DNA from: Lachnospiraceae oral taxon 107 str. F0167
GTDB taxonomy: Bacteria > Bacillota > Clostridia > Lachnospirales > Lachnospiraceae
DNA length: 64,000 nucleotides
Direction of reading: 5' to 3'
NCBI GenBank assembly: GCA_000209465.1
Contig: GL890583.1
Coordinates: forward strand, 495,343-559,342
Below the pieces are notes generated by a model, which was not told the DNA's origin, made no database searches, and saw only the letters and a list, made by a program, of their open reading frames with translations. The position numbers and the translations under genes are program-made. Within the stretch, counting starts at the first letter, position 1; each line of letters begins with the position of its first letter. Shown here piece by piece: positions 8,496-17,754 of the stretch.

Positions 8496-11400
8496 CTACT
8501 CATCCTCAGGATCCTTAATTTCAATATCATTAAGAATAAAATCTTTTAATAATTTTTCCGCATTATTTCGTACTACAAATGGCGGTAATTTTTTTCCTTC
8601 AAGTTTAGTATAATACTTTGTAGCAGGATCATTTGCTATAGATTTTTTTAATGCATCAAATCGTCCAAATTCGTCAAGATTATTCTCTGTAACTTTCGCC
8701 TTCTTAATTTCTATAAGTAAACCTTCTTCAACCCCAAGATATTTTACAACCTTTTTGATCTGTGACATTTCCTTATTCTTCGCATACTGAACAATATAAT
8801 CCCTGAAAGTCATATCTTTGCCAAGTTTTGCATCACCTGACTGTATATCATGTAGAAACATATTTGCATACTTTTGCTCTTCCTGAGAAAGCATTGCAAA
8901 AGATTTGTGAAGTTCTTCCAGAGTGGCTTCCTTCTCCTCCTTGCTTATATTCGGATCATCCAACTGCTTTTGCCATTTTTCAAATCTTGAATTCATATAA
9001 TTATTATCTATGATTCCTGTGTTTTGCTCACTAAGATATGGATCAATTGTAAATGTAATCTCACCGTCGCCATCTCCCATATCATCAACAGGTCTGCTTA
9101 GCTCCTTATATCTTTGTAAAAGCACATTATATTCTTCTTCACTTGGAATCACTGTGATAATCTCAGTCCTGTTATCTTCATCATCAATCTTTACAGAATA
9201 TTCTTTTATATCCCAGCTAAATCCCTGAATCTTTGCAGCCTGCAAATATGTGGAAAACTCTCTAAAAAGCTTTGCAAACTTTGCCTTTGACTCCGTATCA
9301 TCAGGTAATCTTTGCATATCGGCAATATTTGCCTGCTTGAACACTGCAAGCATATCCTTAAATGTGATATTCATATGTTCAATATTATCCGGCAAATGAT
9401 CCGCAAAGAGCCCCTGCGGTCTGTCACCGGAGTAAAGCTTCATGGCATTTTCCACATTCTTTTTCATGGTATGAGGCATTCTGTAATACTTTATAGATCC
9501 GAAAGGCTTTTCATTGATATTAAAAAGCCTGTTGGTTCTTGAAAATGCCTGTATCAAATTTTGATACACCATAACCTTATCAAGATATAATGTATTTACC
9601 CATTTAGAATCAAATCCTGTAAGCATTTGATTCACCACTATCAATAAATCAAGCTGAGATTCCGGCTTTATACGGATAAATTGCCCCTTATGTGCCAGTC
9701 TGTCAGATACCTCCAATTTAAACTTAGCATATCTTGCAATATCCCAGTTGGTGCCATACCATGTATTGTAATCCTTTAACATCTCTACAATACCGTCTTC
9801 CTTCTCCAATGACCGGTCTCCGCCTGCATTGTCAATAGTCGGATCAAAAAGGCCTGTCACCCGCAAATCCTTATATCTTTCTCGAAACTTTTTATAATAT
9901 CTGATGGCTTCAGGTATACTTGAAGTTGCAAATATGGCATGAAACTTATTATTCCTGCTTAAAGTCATCCAATGTTTCATTATATGGTCAACGATACTGT
10001 ATTGATACTTGTCATTTTCCCAAGCTTCCTTTTTTATGTAGTCCTCAATACCCTTTTGATATGTGCCGTCCTCTGATATAAAACCTGCCATAGGCACCTC
10101 TGAAGCAGCCATAAATCTATAATATGTTTTTTGCTTATTAGGATCTTTTATAGCCTCTGCCTCTGAACTTGCACCGGCCTGTTCTATAGCCACCTTCTTT
10201 CTAAGTTCAATATCAGGGTATACACATACCATGGTCGGATCAAAACCAAGTACATTTTTATCACGGATACCGTCAGCAATACTATATCTGTGCAGTTCAT
10301 CGCCAAAGATATCTGTAGTTGTACTCATACTCTTTTCATTCTCGCAAAAAACCGGAGTTCCGGTAAATCCGAAAAATAATGCATTCGGAAATGTATTTTT
10401 TATAGTTACAAGCATCTCTCCAAAGGTTGAGCGATGGCACTCATCAATTATAAATACTACCCTTTTGCTCTGCATATCCTCAATATCCCTGGCACGCATC
10501 CTGCCTATCTCATCTTCCTTTATCCTGCTCATCTTTTGAATGGATGAAACTATAAGAGTGTTTTTAGGATCATTACTCCTTAGCTTTGTTATAAGCATAT
10601 TTGTGTCATCAGTGCCTTGAACATCATCTTCATTATCTGCAAAGTCTTTGTACTCCTGTAATGATTGTGCACCAAGTTCCTTGCGATCCATCAAAAATAC
10701 AACCTTGTCGGCATCCTTTGAATTAGCTATAAGCTGTGCCGATTTAAAGGAAGTCATTGTCTTTCCTGAACCTGTGGTATGCCAAATATATCCACCTCTT
10801 TGATTATGTTCCTTCCAGTCATTCTTTGCCACCTTGTCTGAAATCTTATTTGAAGCATAGTATTGATAGCTACGCATCACCTTTAGAGCACCGTCACCTC
10901 CATCCGCAACAGTATAAAAGCCTATAAGCTGATGTGCCATCGGAATTGACAAAAGTCTCTCTACAACATCCTTCCAATAATTCATAGGATTGTTATTGGC
11001 ATCCGCCCAATGAAAATAAAAGTCGGGTTTAAAATCTCCATCAGGCCCCGGATTTGCAAAATAAAGGGTTTCATCGGGATTCATAGCCACAAAAACCTGA
11101 ACAAGCGCAAACAAACCTGTAAAAACACCCTCATAAGCATACTTTTTTATTTGATTTGCAGCTTCTTGTACCGGAACCCCGGATCTTTTAAGCTCAATAT
11201 GGAAAACAGGCATACCGTTTATAAGAAGCATCAAGTCTCCACGCCTGTCCTGCCTGATACTGTCTTTTCTAAAAAATTTAGGTTGCTGTACTATCTGATA
11301 CCTGCTCTGTCCCGCCGCAATCTCATTTCTGTCATATATCTTTAAGCTGACCTCTTTATTAAAATGAAGCTTATCTTCAGGATTTTTTCTTGTAATAGCT

Positions 11401-11666
11401 ACAGTCTTACCGTTGATGAAACTGTTAAGTGCCAAAGGAGTCTTCAGTTCTCTTATTTTTTCTATCAACTCATCCATCTCTTCATCTATAAGAGGGATAT
11501 TATTCAACCTGTCAATATCTCTGTTATTTTCAAAGAGTATACCTGCCCAGTTTTTTATAAGTTCTTTTTCAGTATAATTTTTAAGTACTTTTTGTTCCCA
11601 GCCATAGTTTTGCAATAAGGCAATAACTGCATTTTCAAAGTCTGCTTCTTTTGTAAAATAATCCAT
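8496..11666 (-). CDS. hsdR: Type I restriction endonuclease subunit R
   Basis: HsdR is the ATP-driven translocase and nuclease of the type I complex. The N-terminal PD-(D/E)xK nuclease region contains GMPVFHIELKRSG near residue 165. Helicase motifs follow: HTTGSGKT (Walker A, about residue 298), DECHR (Walker B), FTGTP, and QAFSRTNR. The C-terminal helical part binds HsdM/HsdS. The frame is open upstream, but AGGAG before ATG-GAT-TAC at 11666 gives the likely start (1056 residues). It is intact, although its partner HsdM is interrupted. Confidence 0.93.
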   Translation of the reverse strand: MDYFTKEADFENAVIALLQNYGWEQKVLKNYTEKELIKNWAGILFENNRDIDRLNNIPLIDEEMDELIEKIRELKTPLALNSFINGKTVAITRKNPEDKLHFNKEVSLKIYDRNEIAAGQSRYQIVQQPKFFRKDSIRQDRRGDLMLLINGMPVFHIELKRSGVPVQEAANQIKKYAYEGVFTGLFALVQVFVAMNPDETLYFANPGPDGDFKPDFYFHWADANNNPMNYWKDVVERLLSIPMAHQLIGFYTVADGGDGALKVMRSYQYYASNKISDKVAKNDWKEHNQRGGYIWHTTGSGKTMTSFKSAQLIANSKDADKVVFLMDRKELGAQSLQEYKDFADNEDDVQGTDDTNMLITKLRSNDPKNTLIVSSIQKMSRIKEDEIGRMRARDIEDMQSKRVVFIIDECHRSTFGEMLVTIKNTFPNALFFGFTGTPVFCENEKSMSTTTDIFGDELHRYSIADGIRDKNVLGFDPTMVCVYPDIELRKKVAIEQAGASSEAEAIKDPNKQKTYYRFMAASEVPMAGFISEDGTYQKGIEDYIKKEAWENDKYQYSIVDHIMKHWMTLSRNNKFHAIFATSSIPEAIRYYKKFRERYKDLRVTGLFDPTIDNAGGDRSLEKEDGIVEMLKDYNTWYGTNWDIARYAKFKLEVSDRLAHKGQFIRIKPESQLDLLIVVNQMLTGFDSKWVNTLYLDKVMVYQNLIQAFSRTNRLFNINEKPFGSIKYYRMPHTMKKNVENAMKLYSGDRPQGLFADHLPDNIEHMNITFKDMLAVFKQANIADMQRLPDDTESKAKFAKLFREFSTYLQAAKIQGFSWDIKEYSVKIDDEDNRTEIITVIPSEEEYNVLLQRYKELSRPVDDMGDGDGEITFTIDPYLSEQNTGIIDNNYMNSRFEKWQKQLDDPNISKEEKEATLEELHKSFAMLSQEEQKYANMFLHDIQSGDAKLGKDMTFRDYIVQYAKNKEMSQIKKVVKYLGVEEGLLIEIKKAKVTENNLDEFGRFDALKKSIANDPATKYYTKLEGKKLPPFVVRNNAEKLLKDFILNDIEIKDPEDE

Positions 11667-11694
11667 ATTACTCCTGTTAAGTTTTATAATAAAA

Positions 11695-12947
11695 CTAAAT
11701 ATCCAAACTGTTTGCATTCAATAAAAAGTCATATATACTCATAATAAGTACACCCGACTCATTATAATGTGGTGCGGCCGTATCCTTTGTTATAATAATT
11801 CGTTTAAAAAAATCTCCCGTCAGCATCAATGAACGTTGTTCCTGCATCATTTTAGCTTCATCCGGAATAGAATATGCCGATTGTATATAATATCGCTTTG
11901 AAGCCTTATTACATACGAAGTCAATTTCAAGTTGCTTTCGAGTACTTATTCCCTTTTCATTCTTTCCGTTTTCTATAATTACCCCAACATCTACGTTAAA
12001 ACCTCGAATTTTTAATTCATTGAATATAATATTCTCCATACTGTGAGTTTCTTCAATCTGTCTGAAATTTAGTCTGGCATTTCTTAAACCCATATCAGTA
12101 AAATAATATTTAACAGGACTGCCTATATTTTTTTTCCCTTTATATCATAACGAAATGCAGTATCAATAAGGAAAGAATCACTGAGGTATTCTATATAACG
12201 CTTAATAGTGTTGCTACTGATATTTTTATTTTTTACCGACTTAAAAGTTTTCGACAATTTCTCCGGATTAGTCAGTGAACCTATAGCTGATGAAATTATA
12301 TTCAATAAATCTTCCAGCTCAGCTCTATTTCTTACATTATGCCTTCCTATAATATCCGATATATAAGTTTCCTCAAACAATGATTTTAAGAATGAAACCT
12401 TCTGCTCGGGAGTTAAAATATTAAGTACCAAAGGAATACCGCCATATAATATATATTCATTCCAACCGTCAAGCTTTTCACCGGAATATACAGACATAAA
12501 CTCCGAAAAACTTAAGGGATACATATGTATTTCATCTCCCCTACCCCTAAATTCTGTAATTACATCTTTTGACAGAAAATGTGCATTACTTCCGGTAACA
12601 TATACATCTACATTTTTCATCCTTATTAAGCTGTTTAAAATCGATTCAAATTCACCCAATAGTTGAACCTCATCAAGCAATATATAATACATTACATCAT
12701 CTTTAATAAGCTCTTTCAGATAAGGATATAAAATATCCGGATTACAAAATTTCTTGTTTTCAAAAGTATCAAACGAAAATTCAATTATATGACTTTTATC
12801 TATACCCTTTGAAATAAGGTATTCTCTAAACAGGTTAAACAAAAGATATGATTTTCCACATCTTCTCATACCCGTCACTACCTTTATTAATCCATTATGC
12901 ATTTTATTTATAAGCTGATTTAAGTAATAATCTCTTTTAATTTCCAT
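11695..12947 (-). pseudogene. AAA ATPase with DUF4143-type C-terminus, frameshifted
   Basis: The N-terminal part (12123-12947) has Walker A GMRRCGKSYLL and Walker B YILLDEVQ, then GSNAHFLS and RGRGDEIHMYPLSFSEF, typical of the ATPase family with a C-terminal DUF4143 nuclease-like domain. The remainder (11695-12093) continues with FTDMGLRNARLNF and KQLEIDFV. The two parts are split at an A8 tract (12128-12135). One extra A would join the frames as GKKNIGSPVKYYFTDMGL, the expected family sequence. It is either a true pseudogene, a slip-prone switch, or a sequencing error. It sits between hsdS and hsdR, a frequent place for passenger genes. Confidence 0.8.
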
Positions 12948-13152
12948 ACTTCAATTCTCCTATGTAGAATTTTGCGGTAATACGCACTTTTCCTCAGTAG
13001 CTTCGCACTATGGTTTTTGCTTCAAAAGTTAAAAAACTGATACAATTTCACTTACAGGAAAAGAGCTAACCCTATGATAAAAATATTATATTATTTATAA
13101 AACATTTTCATTCACTCTACGAATTAATATTGCGTATTTACGCAGTATTGAT

Positions 13153-14298
13153 TCATAGAATATCATGTATTAAATTGATTTTTACATTAAAAAACTTATA
13201 CTCTGCATAATCTATAATTCTGTAAGCTATTGCCTTAAAAATCAGGTAATAAGGCTCCAGTTGATGAAGGGTGATAAGGTGGTCTACTGCATCAAGATAA
13301 TCTGATATTTTCTGCTGTTCTGACACTAATGGTATGATAGCTTCTGTTTTTAGTATATTATCATTGTAGAGTCGTTTAATCGTAGTACCTTCTATTCCAA
13401 CCCACCTAACTATTGAATATAAATGGTAGAGAAAAGAATTAGTGATACTATTATCATGTTTTAGCCATACAATATTTGAATCCTGAAAATACTCGTCTTT
13501 ACCAGTAAATACAACGGTTCTACCAATGCTTCCAGAAGCAGAAATTAAAACAGCTCCCTTTTCTGGATAAGGGTATTTAGCTTTAAAGTCTTCAAATAAA
13601 TCCTTTGAAATAAAAGCATCTGGAGTGCCACCAAAGTTTCCAATCTTAAAGAACGGAATCTCTCCTGATTCTGTAGTCTGATGTTTGAATATTCTCCGGC
13701 ACATAGCTACAGAACCTATCTCCCCCAACTTACGCTGTTCCCAAGATAATGTGCAACAAGCCACATCAACAAAAAAACACTTAAAAGACTTACTCTGATG
13801 AAGGGTGATAAGGTGGTCGAGGGACTGAAAGTAACTACCAATTTTAAGTTGTTCTTTATCAGTGGTTACCATAATTTCTAAATCACAAAGTTGTTTACCT
13901 GATATTTCAGAAAAAGTAGAGCCAGCTGCAACTCGTTCCGCCTTCTTCTTAATCTGAAATCCCATTGAAAAAACAAAATATGGAACTAAACAATCATTAC
14001 ATACAATTGACTGAAAACCTTGATTTGTAGCACCATCTTTCTGTAAAACAGCCATATTACCAATCCCGGCACGACTCGTAAATAAAACCGTTTTAAATGC
14101 AGGAAGTAATTTTGCTGAACTATGTTTCAATCCTTCTTCAGTTATTTTTCTTATACTCCAAAATGCATATATCTGTTCACCGATTTCAGCAGGAGCATAC
14201 CAATCAATATTACCATCCCAATATTTTTCATTTGATGTACTTGGAGTACCACCACCAACAATATTGGCTACTTCCCCCAACTTACGCTGTTCCCAATA
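13153..14298 (-). pseudogene. hsdS: Second hsdS specificity cassette, lacking a start
   Basis: The open frame encodes two target-recognition domains separated by LDHLITLHQ and WEQRKLGE, the conserved joints of HsdS. The sequence begins with YWEQRKLGEV at the joint itself, with an in-frame TAG a few codons upstream and no ribosome binding site or ATG. It appears to be a silent store rather than an expressed gene. The central linker is short and unusual (SKSFKCFFVDVACC), and the C-terminus ends in an unrelated tail. Direct DNA repeats shared with the full hsdS next door would allow domain exchange by recombination. Confidence 0.75.
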
Positions 14299-15113
14299 TA
14301 TAGAACACTTTTTCTATAATATTCTTTAGATTTTTTGGTAAATATCAGAAAATATTAATATATTAGCTTAATATTAGATGCAGTAATAGTTTTTATTAAG
14401 AGAAGTATACCATATATTAAATCAATCTATATAATAAGCTATACAAACATACTTTCAAGCATGGATTTCTTTATTTTTTGCAATTTTTCTAACTTACTTT
14501 GATGAAGGGTGATAAGGTGGTCGAGGGACTCTAAAAAAACAGCAATTTTACTTTGTTCTTCTATCTGCTTTGATATATATATTTCAATATAACTCAGTAC
14601 TGGAAACTTTAAGTTCCAGTTATCTGATGTAATACCTTGAGAATTAATCTTAAAAGTATGTATCATTTTCGGCAACTTGAATTGATATGCTATAAACTTA
14701 GAGTTTACGTTATAATTTGCTGATAGAACAGTGTATGCTGGACTTACAATACCATTATAATAAGAGTATCCACTTGCTCCTTGCCACATTCTCATAGAAT
14801 TATATGCAATATCACCAATGCACACTTTTTTGTACTTAGATTTATCATCATTAGAATTATCATGCCTGCCTAATTCCGAAAACTTTTTAACACCATCATT
14901 TATGGTAACAGAGATAAGCTCTCCATCTGGCATGCTTTCTATTCTCTCAGTAAAGCATTCCCCCAACTTACGCTGTTCCCAATCTTCAGTAAATCCGGAA
15001 AATCTAATTCGTGGAGTATTTTCTCCATTTTTTGGAAAAAGATTTTCAAGCATTGATTTTTTTATGATTTTTAACTTTTCAAGCTTTCGTTGATGAAGGG
15101 TGATAAGGTGGTC
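13263..15113. repeat. Four direct repeats encoding the HsdS joint DHLITLHQ
   Basis: A 22-bp sequence beginning GATGAAGGGTGATAAGG occurs at 13263-13284, 13797-13818, 14501-14522 and 15092-15113, always in the same orientation. It encodes the conserved end of each target-recognition half. Confidence 0.85.
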
Positions 15114-15612
15114 GAGGTTGGAAAAATATGCTCCAATAGCTTCTTGTTCACTCTTTTTAACGGGTATCGCCACATCGAAATTTGCAAGGCCACTTCGACT
15201 AATTCTTTGTCTTGTTCCACCCGCAAGACAAGTATTTACTTCATCAAAATATTTCTGTGAAGATAGATATTGAAGTAAATACTTATTGCTCGTATCATTA
15301 GAAACTCTTACTATCGTACAATCAACCGCAGTAATCATTTTTGAAGCCAACTTCGGAATGATACAAGCTCTTCCAGCTGGTTCAGGCAATCTTGAAATTA
15401 GAATATCTCCCTCGAACACTTCCTCACAATTCAGTGCTTCAAAAGTGTCATTTGATATCCATTTTTTATTGTTAGGTTTATCAAGATACTCCGCAACTCC
15501 CACATTGCCTGTTTGTATTAAACGAACACCTGAATTACTTTGGTCTTTTGCCTCAATCCAATCTCCATCTGTAAATTTATCACATAGTGATGACAGCTTA
15601 CGCTGTTCCCAA
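13722..15612. repeat. Four direct repeats encoding the HsdS joint WEQRKLG
   Basis: CTTACGCTGTTCCCAA occurs at 13729-13744, 14281-14296, 14967-14982 and 15597-15612. In the first three copies it is preceded by CCCCCAA. All copies have the same orientation. Confidence 0.85.
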
Positions 15613-15656
15613 TCTTCTTCAAAGCCTTTAAATCTTATTCTTGGTACTCTACTCAT
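14439..15656 (-). CDS. hsdS: Type I restriction specificity subunit S
   Basis: HsdS determines the DNA sequence recognised by the type I complex. The 405-residue protein has the normal two-fold layout: RIRFKGFEEDWEQRKL, first target domain, LDHLITLHQRKLEKL..KKSMLENLF, a second RIRFSGFTEDWEQRKL, second target domain, and a closing LDHLITLHQSKLEKL..KKSMLE. Its ATG overlaps the hsdM stop codon by 8 bp. Expression therefore depends on hsdM transcription, which the integrated element has interrupted. Confidence 0.93.
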   Translation of the reverse strand: MSRVPRIRFKGFEEDWEQRKLSSLCDKFTDGDWIEAKDQSNSGVRLIQTGNVGVAEYLDKPNNKKWISNDTFEALNCEEVFEGDILISRLPEPAGRACIIPKLASKMITAVDCTIVRVSNDTSNKYLLQYLSSQKYFDEVNTCLAGGTRQRISRSGLANFDVAIPVKKSEQEAIGAYFSNLDHLITLHQRKLEKLKIIKKSMLENLFPKNGENTPRIRFSGFTEDWEQRKLGECFTERIESMPDGELISVTINDGVKKFSELGRHDNSNDDKSKYKKVCIGDIAYNSMRMWQGASGYSYYNGIVSPAYTVLSANYNVNSKFIAYQFKLPKMIHTFKINSQGITSDNWNLKFPVLSYIEIYISKQIEEQSKIAVFLESLDHLITLHQSKLEKLQKIKKSMLESMFV

Positions 15657-17604
15657 CTATACCTCCCAATAGCTTTATAAACTCATTGATGCCCTCCATA
15701 TCTCGCTCCGAGCCGGTAAGTTCTGAAAGCATGGCTGCCAGTGACTTTTCGGTTTCCTTTATCTCTTTTTCCAAATCGTCCATGGTAATCTCATACTTTG
15801 TGGAAAGTGCTTCTATATTCTTTGTAAATATCTTTAGCATATTATTTGATAAGTCAAGTATACCGTTTACAATGGGCCTTGACCATTTTTCATGTAAGAG
15901 ATGTTTCACCTCATCCTCTGTCAAATTCTCTATTTTTTTCTTTGTTTCCAGATGAAGTTCATCTTCACATTGTTTTATTTCAGTTTTCAGCTTTTTCTCT
16001 TCATTATTCAGCCCTTCAGCTTTTTGTAAAGCTTCAATAAGCTCCTTTGATTCCCCATCTGATTTTAAAGATTTTATAACCATCTTTATATTCTTAAAAA
16101 CAAAGGCATCATTGGTATCATTTAATGCTTCCGATATGCTTTCCTTATCATCTTCACTCATTGATTCCAGAATTTCCTCATATAAAGAAGGTATCTCTAA
16201 GAGTTTTTCCTGTTTTTCTTTTAGATTCCTTTTTATTTCAGATAGACAAATATCCTGTACCAGTTCAAATGGAAGTATATGCCCCTTCCAACCTTCTTGT
16301 ACTTCCACATCCTTACTGTTCTTTTTCTTTATAACCATATTCGGATCTACCTGTGTTATTGCATTTAATCCCTCTGTTTGTATAAGTTCAATATCTCCTG
16401 CAATTGCGGTAAACTTTTCTTCAAATATCTCATAAGCTCCATAAGGATCAATTAGCGCAATATCTTTATATCTGTAAAAGATACTATTGGCAATATCCTC
16501 CCTGGTTTTTGCTATATTTATGGTACTTGCTCCATCTATCAATGTTTTATCTAAGTATTCTCCCAAGTCAACAAATTTTTCTCTATACTCCTCTATAAAC
16601 TTCAGTACATCATTATTGTTTTTAATAGTCTCTTTTATATTCTCAGATTTTAAGGATAAATACTCTTCTCCTGTAAAAAGTTCTCCTTTTAATGACGGGA
16701 ATACTTTCCAATATGACTCAAACCTTTCAAGTTCATTCTCTGGTATCCCACCAAACATTGAAGCATATATATCATAGCTTTCCGTTTCTTCTGATGAATC
16801 TACATAACGGGGGATGTTCAGGTTATAGTCATTTTTACGAATATCTTTAAGACTTACAACCTTTGAATATTTTTCTACATTTTTTCTCTCTTTTATAGTG
16901 TCCACTATCTTTCTTATATCGCAGGCACGCAATTTATTATTCTTACCATCCTTTTTAAATCCCTTTGATGCATCTATTATCAATATGTCGGTATTTTCTC
17001 TTTTTTGCCTAAGTACCATAACTATAGTCGGTATACCTGTTCCAAAGAATATATTTGCCGGTAATCCGATTATTGCATCTATATTATTTTGTTCTATCAG
17101 ATTCTTTCGGATATTTCCCTCTTCGCCACCTCTAAAAAGTACACCATGAGGCAGTACTATCGTCATTATTCCATTCGGCTGTAAATGATAAAGATCATGC
17201 AAAAGGAATGCATAGTCCGCCTTTGACTTTGGAGCTATTCCATATCTGACATATCTGGGATCGCTATCCTTACCTGTGGGATCCCATCTTTGAGAGTATG
17301 GTGGATTTGATACTACAGCATCCACATACAGCGGTTCATAGGTGCTGTGAGGATCCGATTCATCAAAATATGGCCAGTCTTCTTTTAAAGTATCGCCATT
17401 CCTTGTAAATATATTTGCCGGAAGTATACCACGCATTACCAGATTCATTCTTGTAAGATTATAGGTATTTAAATTATATTCCTGTGCATAATACTGTATG
17501 CGATTGGCATCATCCAGATATTTTGCTGCCGTTTTTCCTATATTTATAAGTAAACTGCCACTTCCCTCTCGTGTCAAGTTGGTGATAAATTTATTTAATG
17601 GCAA
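15649..17604 (-). CDS. hsdM: HsdM C-terminal part, restarted from the integrated element
   Basis: This is the larger part of the type I N6-adenine methylase. Host sequence begins at the junction (17563) with GSGSLLINIGK, the second half of SAM motif I. The catalytic NPPY motif (SNPPYSQRW, about residue 102) and the downstream helical region are intact. The first 14 residues (TTG start, PLNKFITNLTRE) come from the element. AAAGGA lies about 10 nt upstream of the TTG and an extended -10 promoter at 17653-17661. Without the N-terminal domain and half of motif I, methylation is not expected. The stop overlaps the hsdS start. Confidence 0.9.
   Translation of the reverse strand: MPLNKFITNLTREGSGSLLINIGKTAAKYLDDANRIQYYAQEYNLNTYNLTRMNLVMRGILPANIFTRNGDTLKEDWPYFDESDPHSTYEPLYVDAVVSNPPYSQRWDPTGKDSDPRYVRYGIAPKSKADYAFLLHDLYHLQPNGIMTIVLPHGVLFRGGEEGNIRKNLIEQNNIDAIIGLPANIFFGTGIPTIVMVLRQKRENTDILIIDASKGFKKDGKNNKLRACDIRKIVDTIKERKNVEKYSKVVSLKDIRKNDYNLNIPRYVDSSEETESYDIYASMFGGIPENELERFESYWKVFPSLKGELFTGEEYLSLKSENIKETIKNNNDVLKFIEEYREKFVDLGEYLDKTLIDGASTINIAKTREDIANSIFYRYKDIALIDPYGAYEIFEEKFTAIAGDIELIQTEGLNAITQVDPNMVIKKKNSKDVEVQEGWKGHILPFELVQDICLSEIKRNLKEKQEKLLEIPSLYEEILESMSEDDKESISEALNDTNDAFVFKNIKMVIKSLKSDGESKELIEALQKAEGLNNEEKKLKTEIKQCEDELHLETKKKIENLTEDEVKHLLHEKWSRPIVNGILDLSNNMLKIFTKNIEALSTKYEITMDDLEKEIKETEKSLAAMLSELTGSERDMEGINEFIKLLGGIDE
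17551..17580. other. Left attachment junction
   Basis: Host hsdM codons for GSGSL reach CCC at 17564-17566. Two bases further, the element begins its recombinase arm TCGTGTCA (17569-17576), the reverse complement of the arm at the right junction. Confidence 0.85.
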
Positions 17605-17652
17605 ATTCCGGTTTCCTTTCTATGATTTCATAGCATTTTAATTTTACTCTTC

Positions 17653-17661
17653 ATTATACCA
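17653..17661 (-). promoter_or_regulatory. Outward-facing extended -10 promoter at the element end
   Basis: On the minus strand the sequence reads TGGTATAAT, an extended -10 box with a perfect TATAAT hexamer; no good -35 box is seen, as is common with TGn promoters. It points out of the element, about 50 bp ahead of the TTG start of the hsdM C-terminal frame. Confidence 0.55.
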
Positions 17662-17726
17662 CATATTAGGAAATACAGTTATTTTTTACAGAAAATTGCC
17701 CATATTTCACCCAAAACATAACAAAA

Positions 17727-17746
17727 GGAAGTGATTTCTCACTCCC
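17727..17746 (-). terminator. Terminator after the serine recombinase operon
   Basis: GGGAGTGA and TCACTTCC pair around GAAA on the minus strand, followed by TTTTG. It lies just past the stop codon of the last recombinase. Confidence 0.6.
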
Positions 17747-17754
17747 TAAAGTCA

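Noticed and set aside
13263-15113. Regularly repeated 22-bp sequences as a CRISPR-like array
   Set aside because: The spacing is several hundred bases and the repeats encode the conserved HsdS joint, so they are gene-internal.
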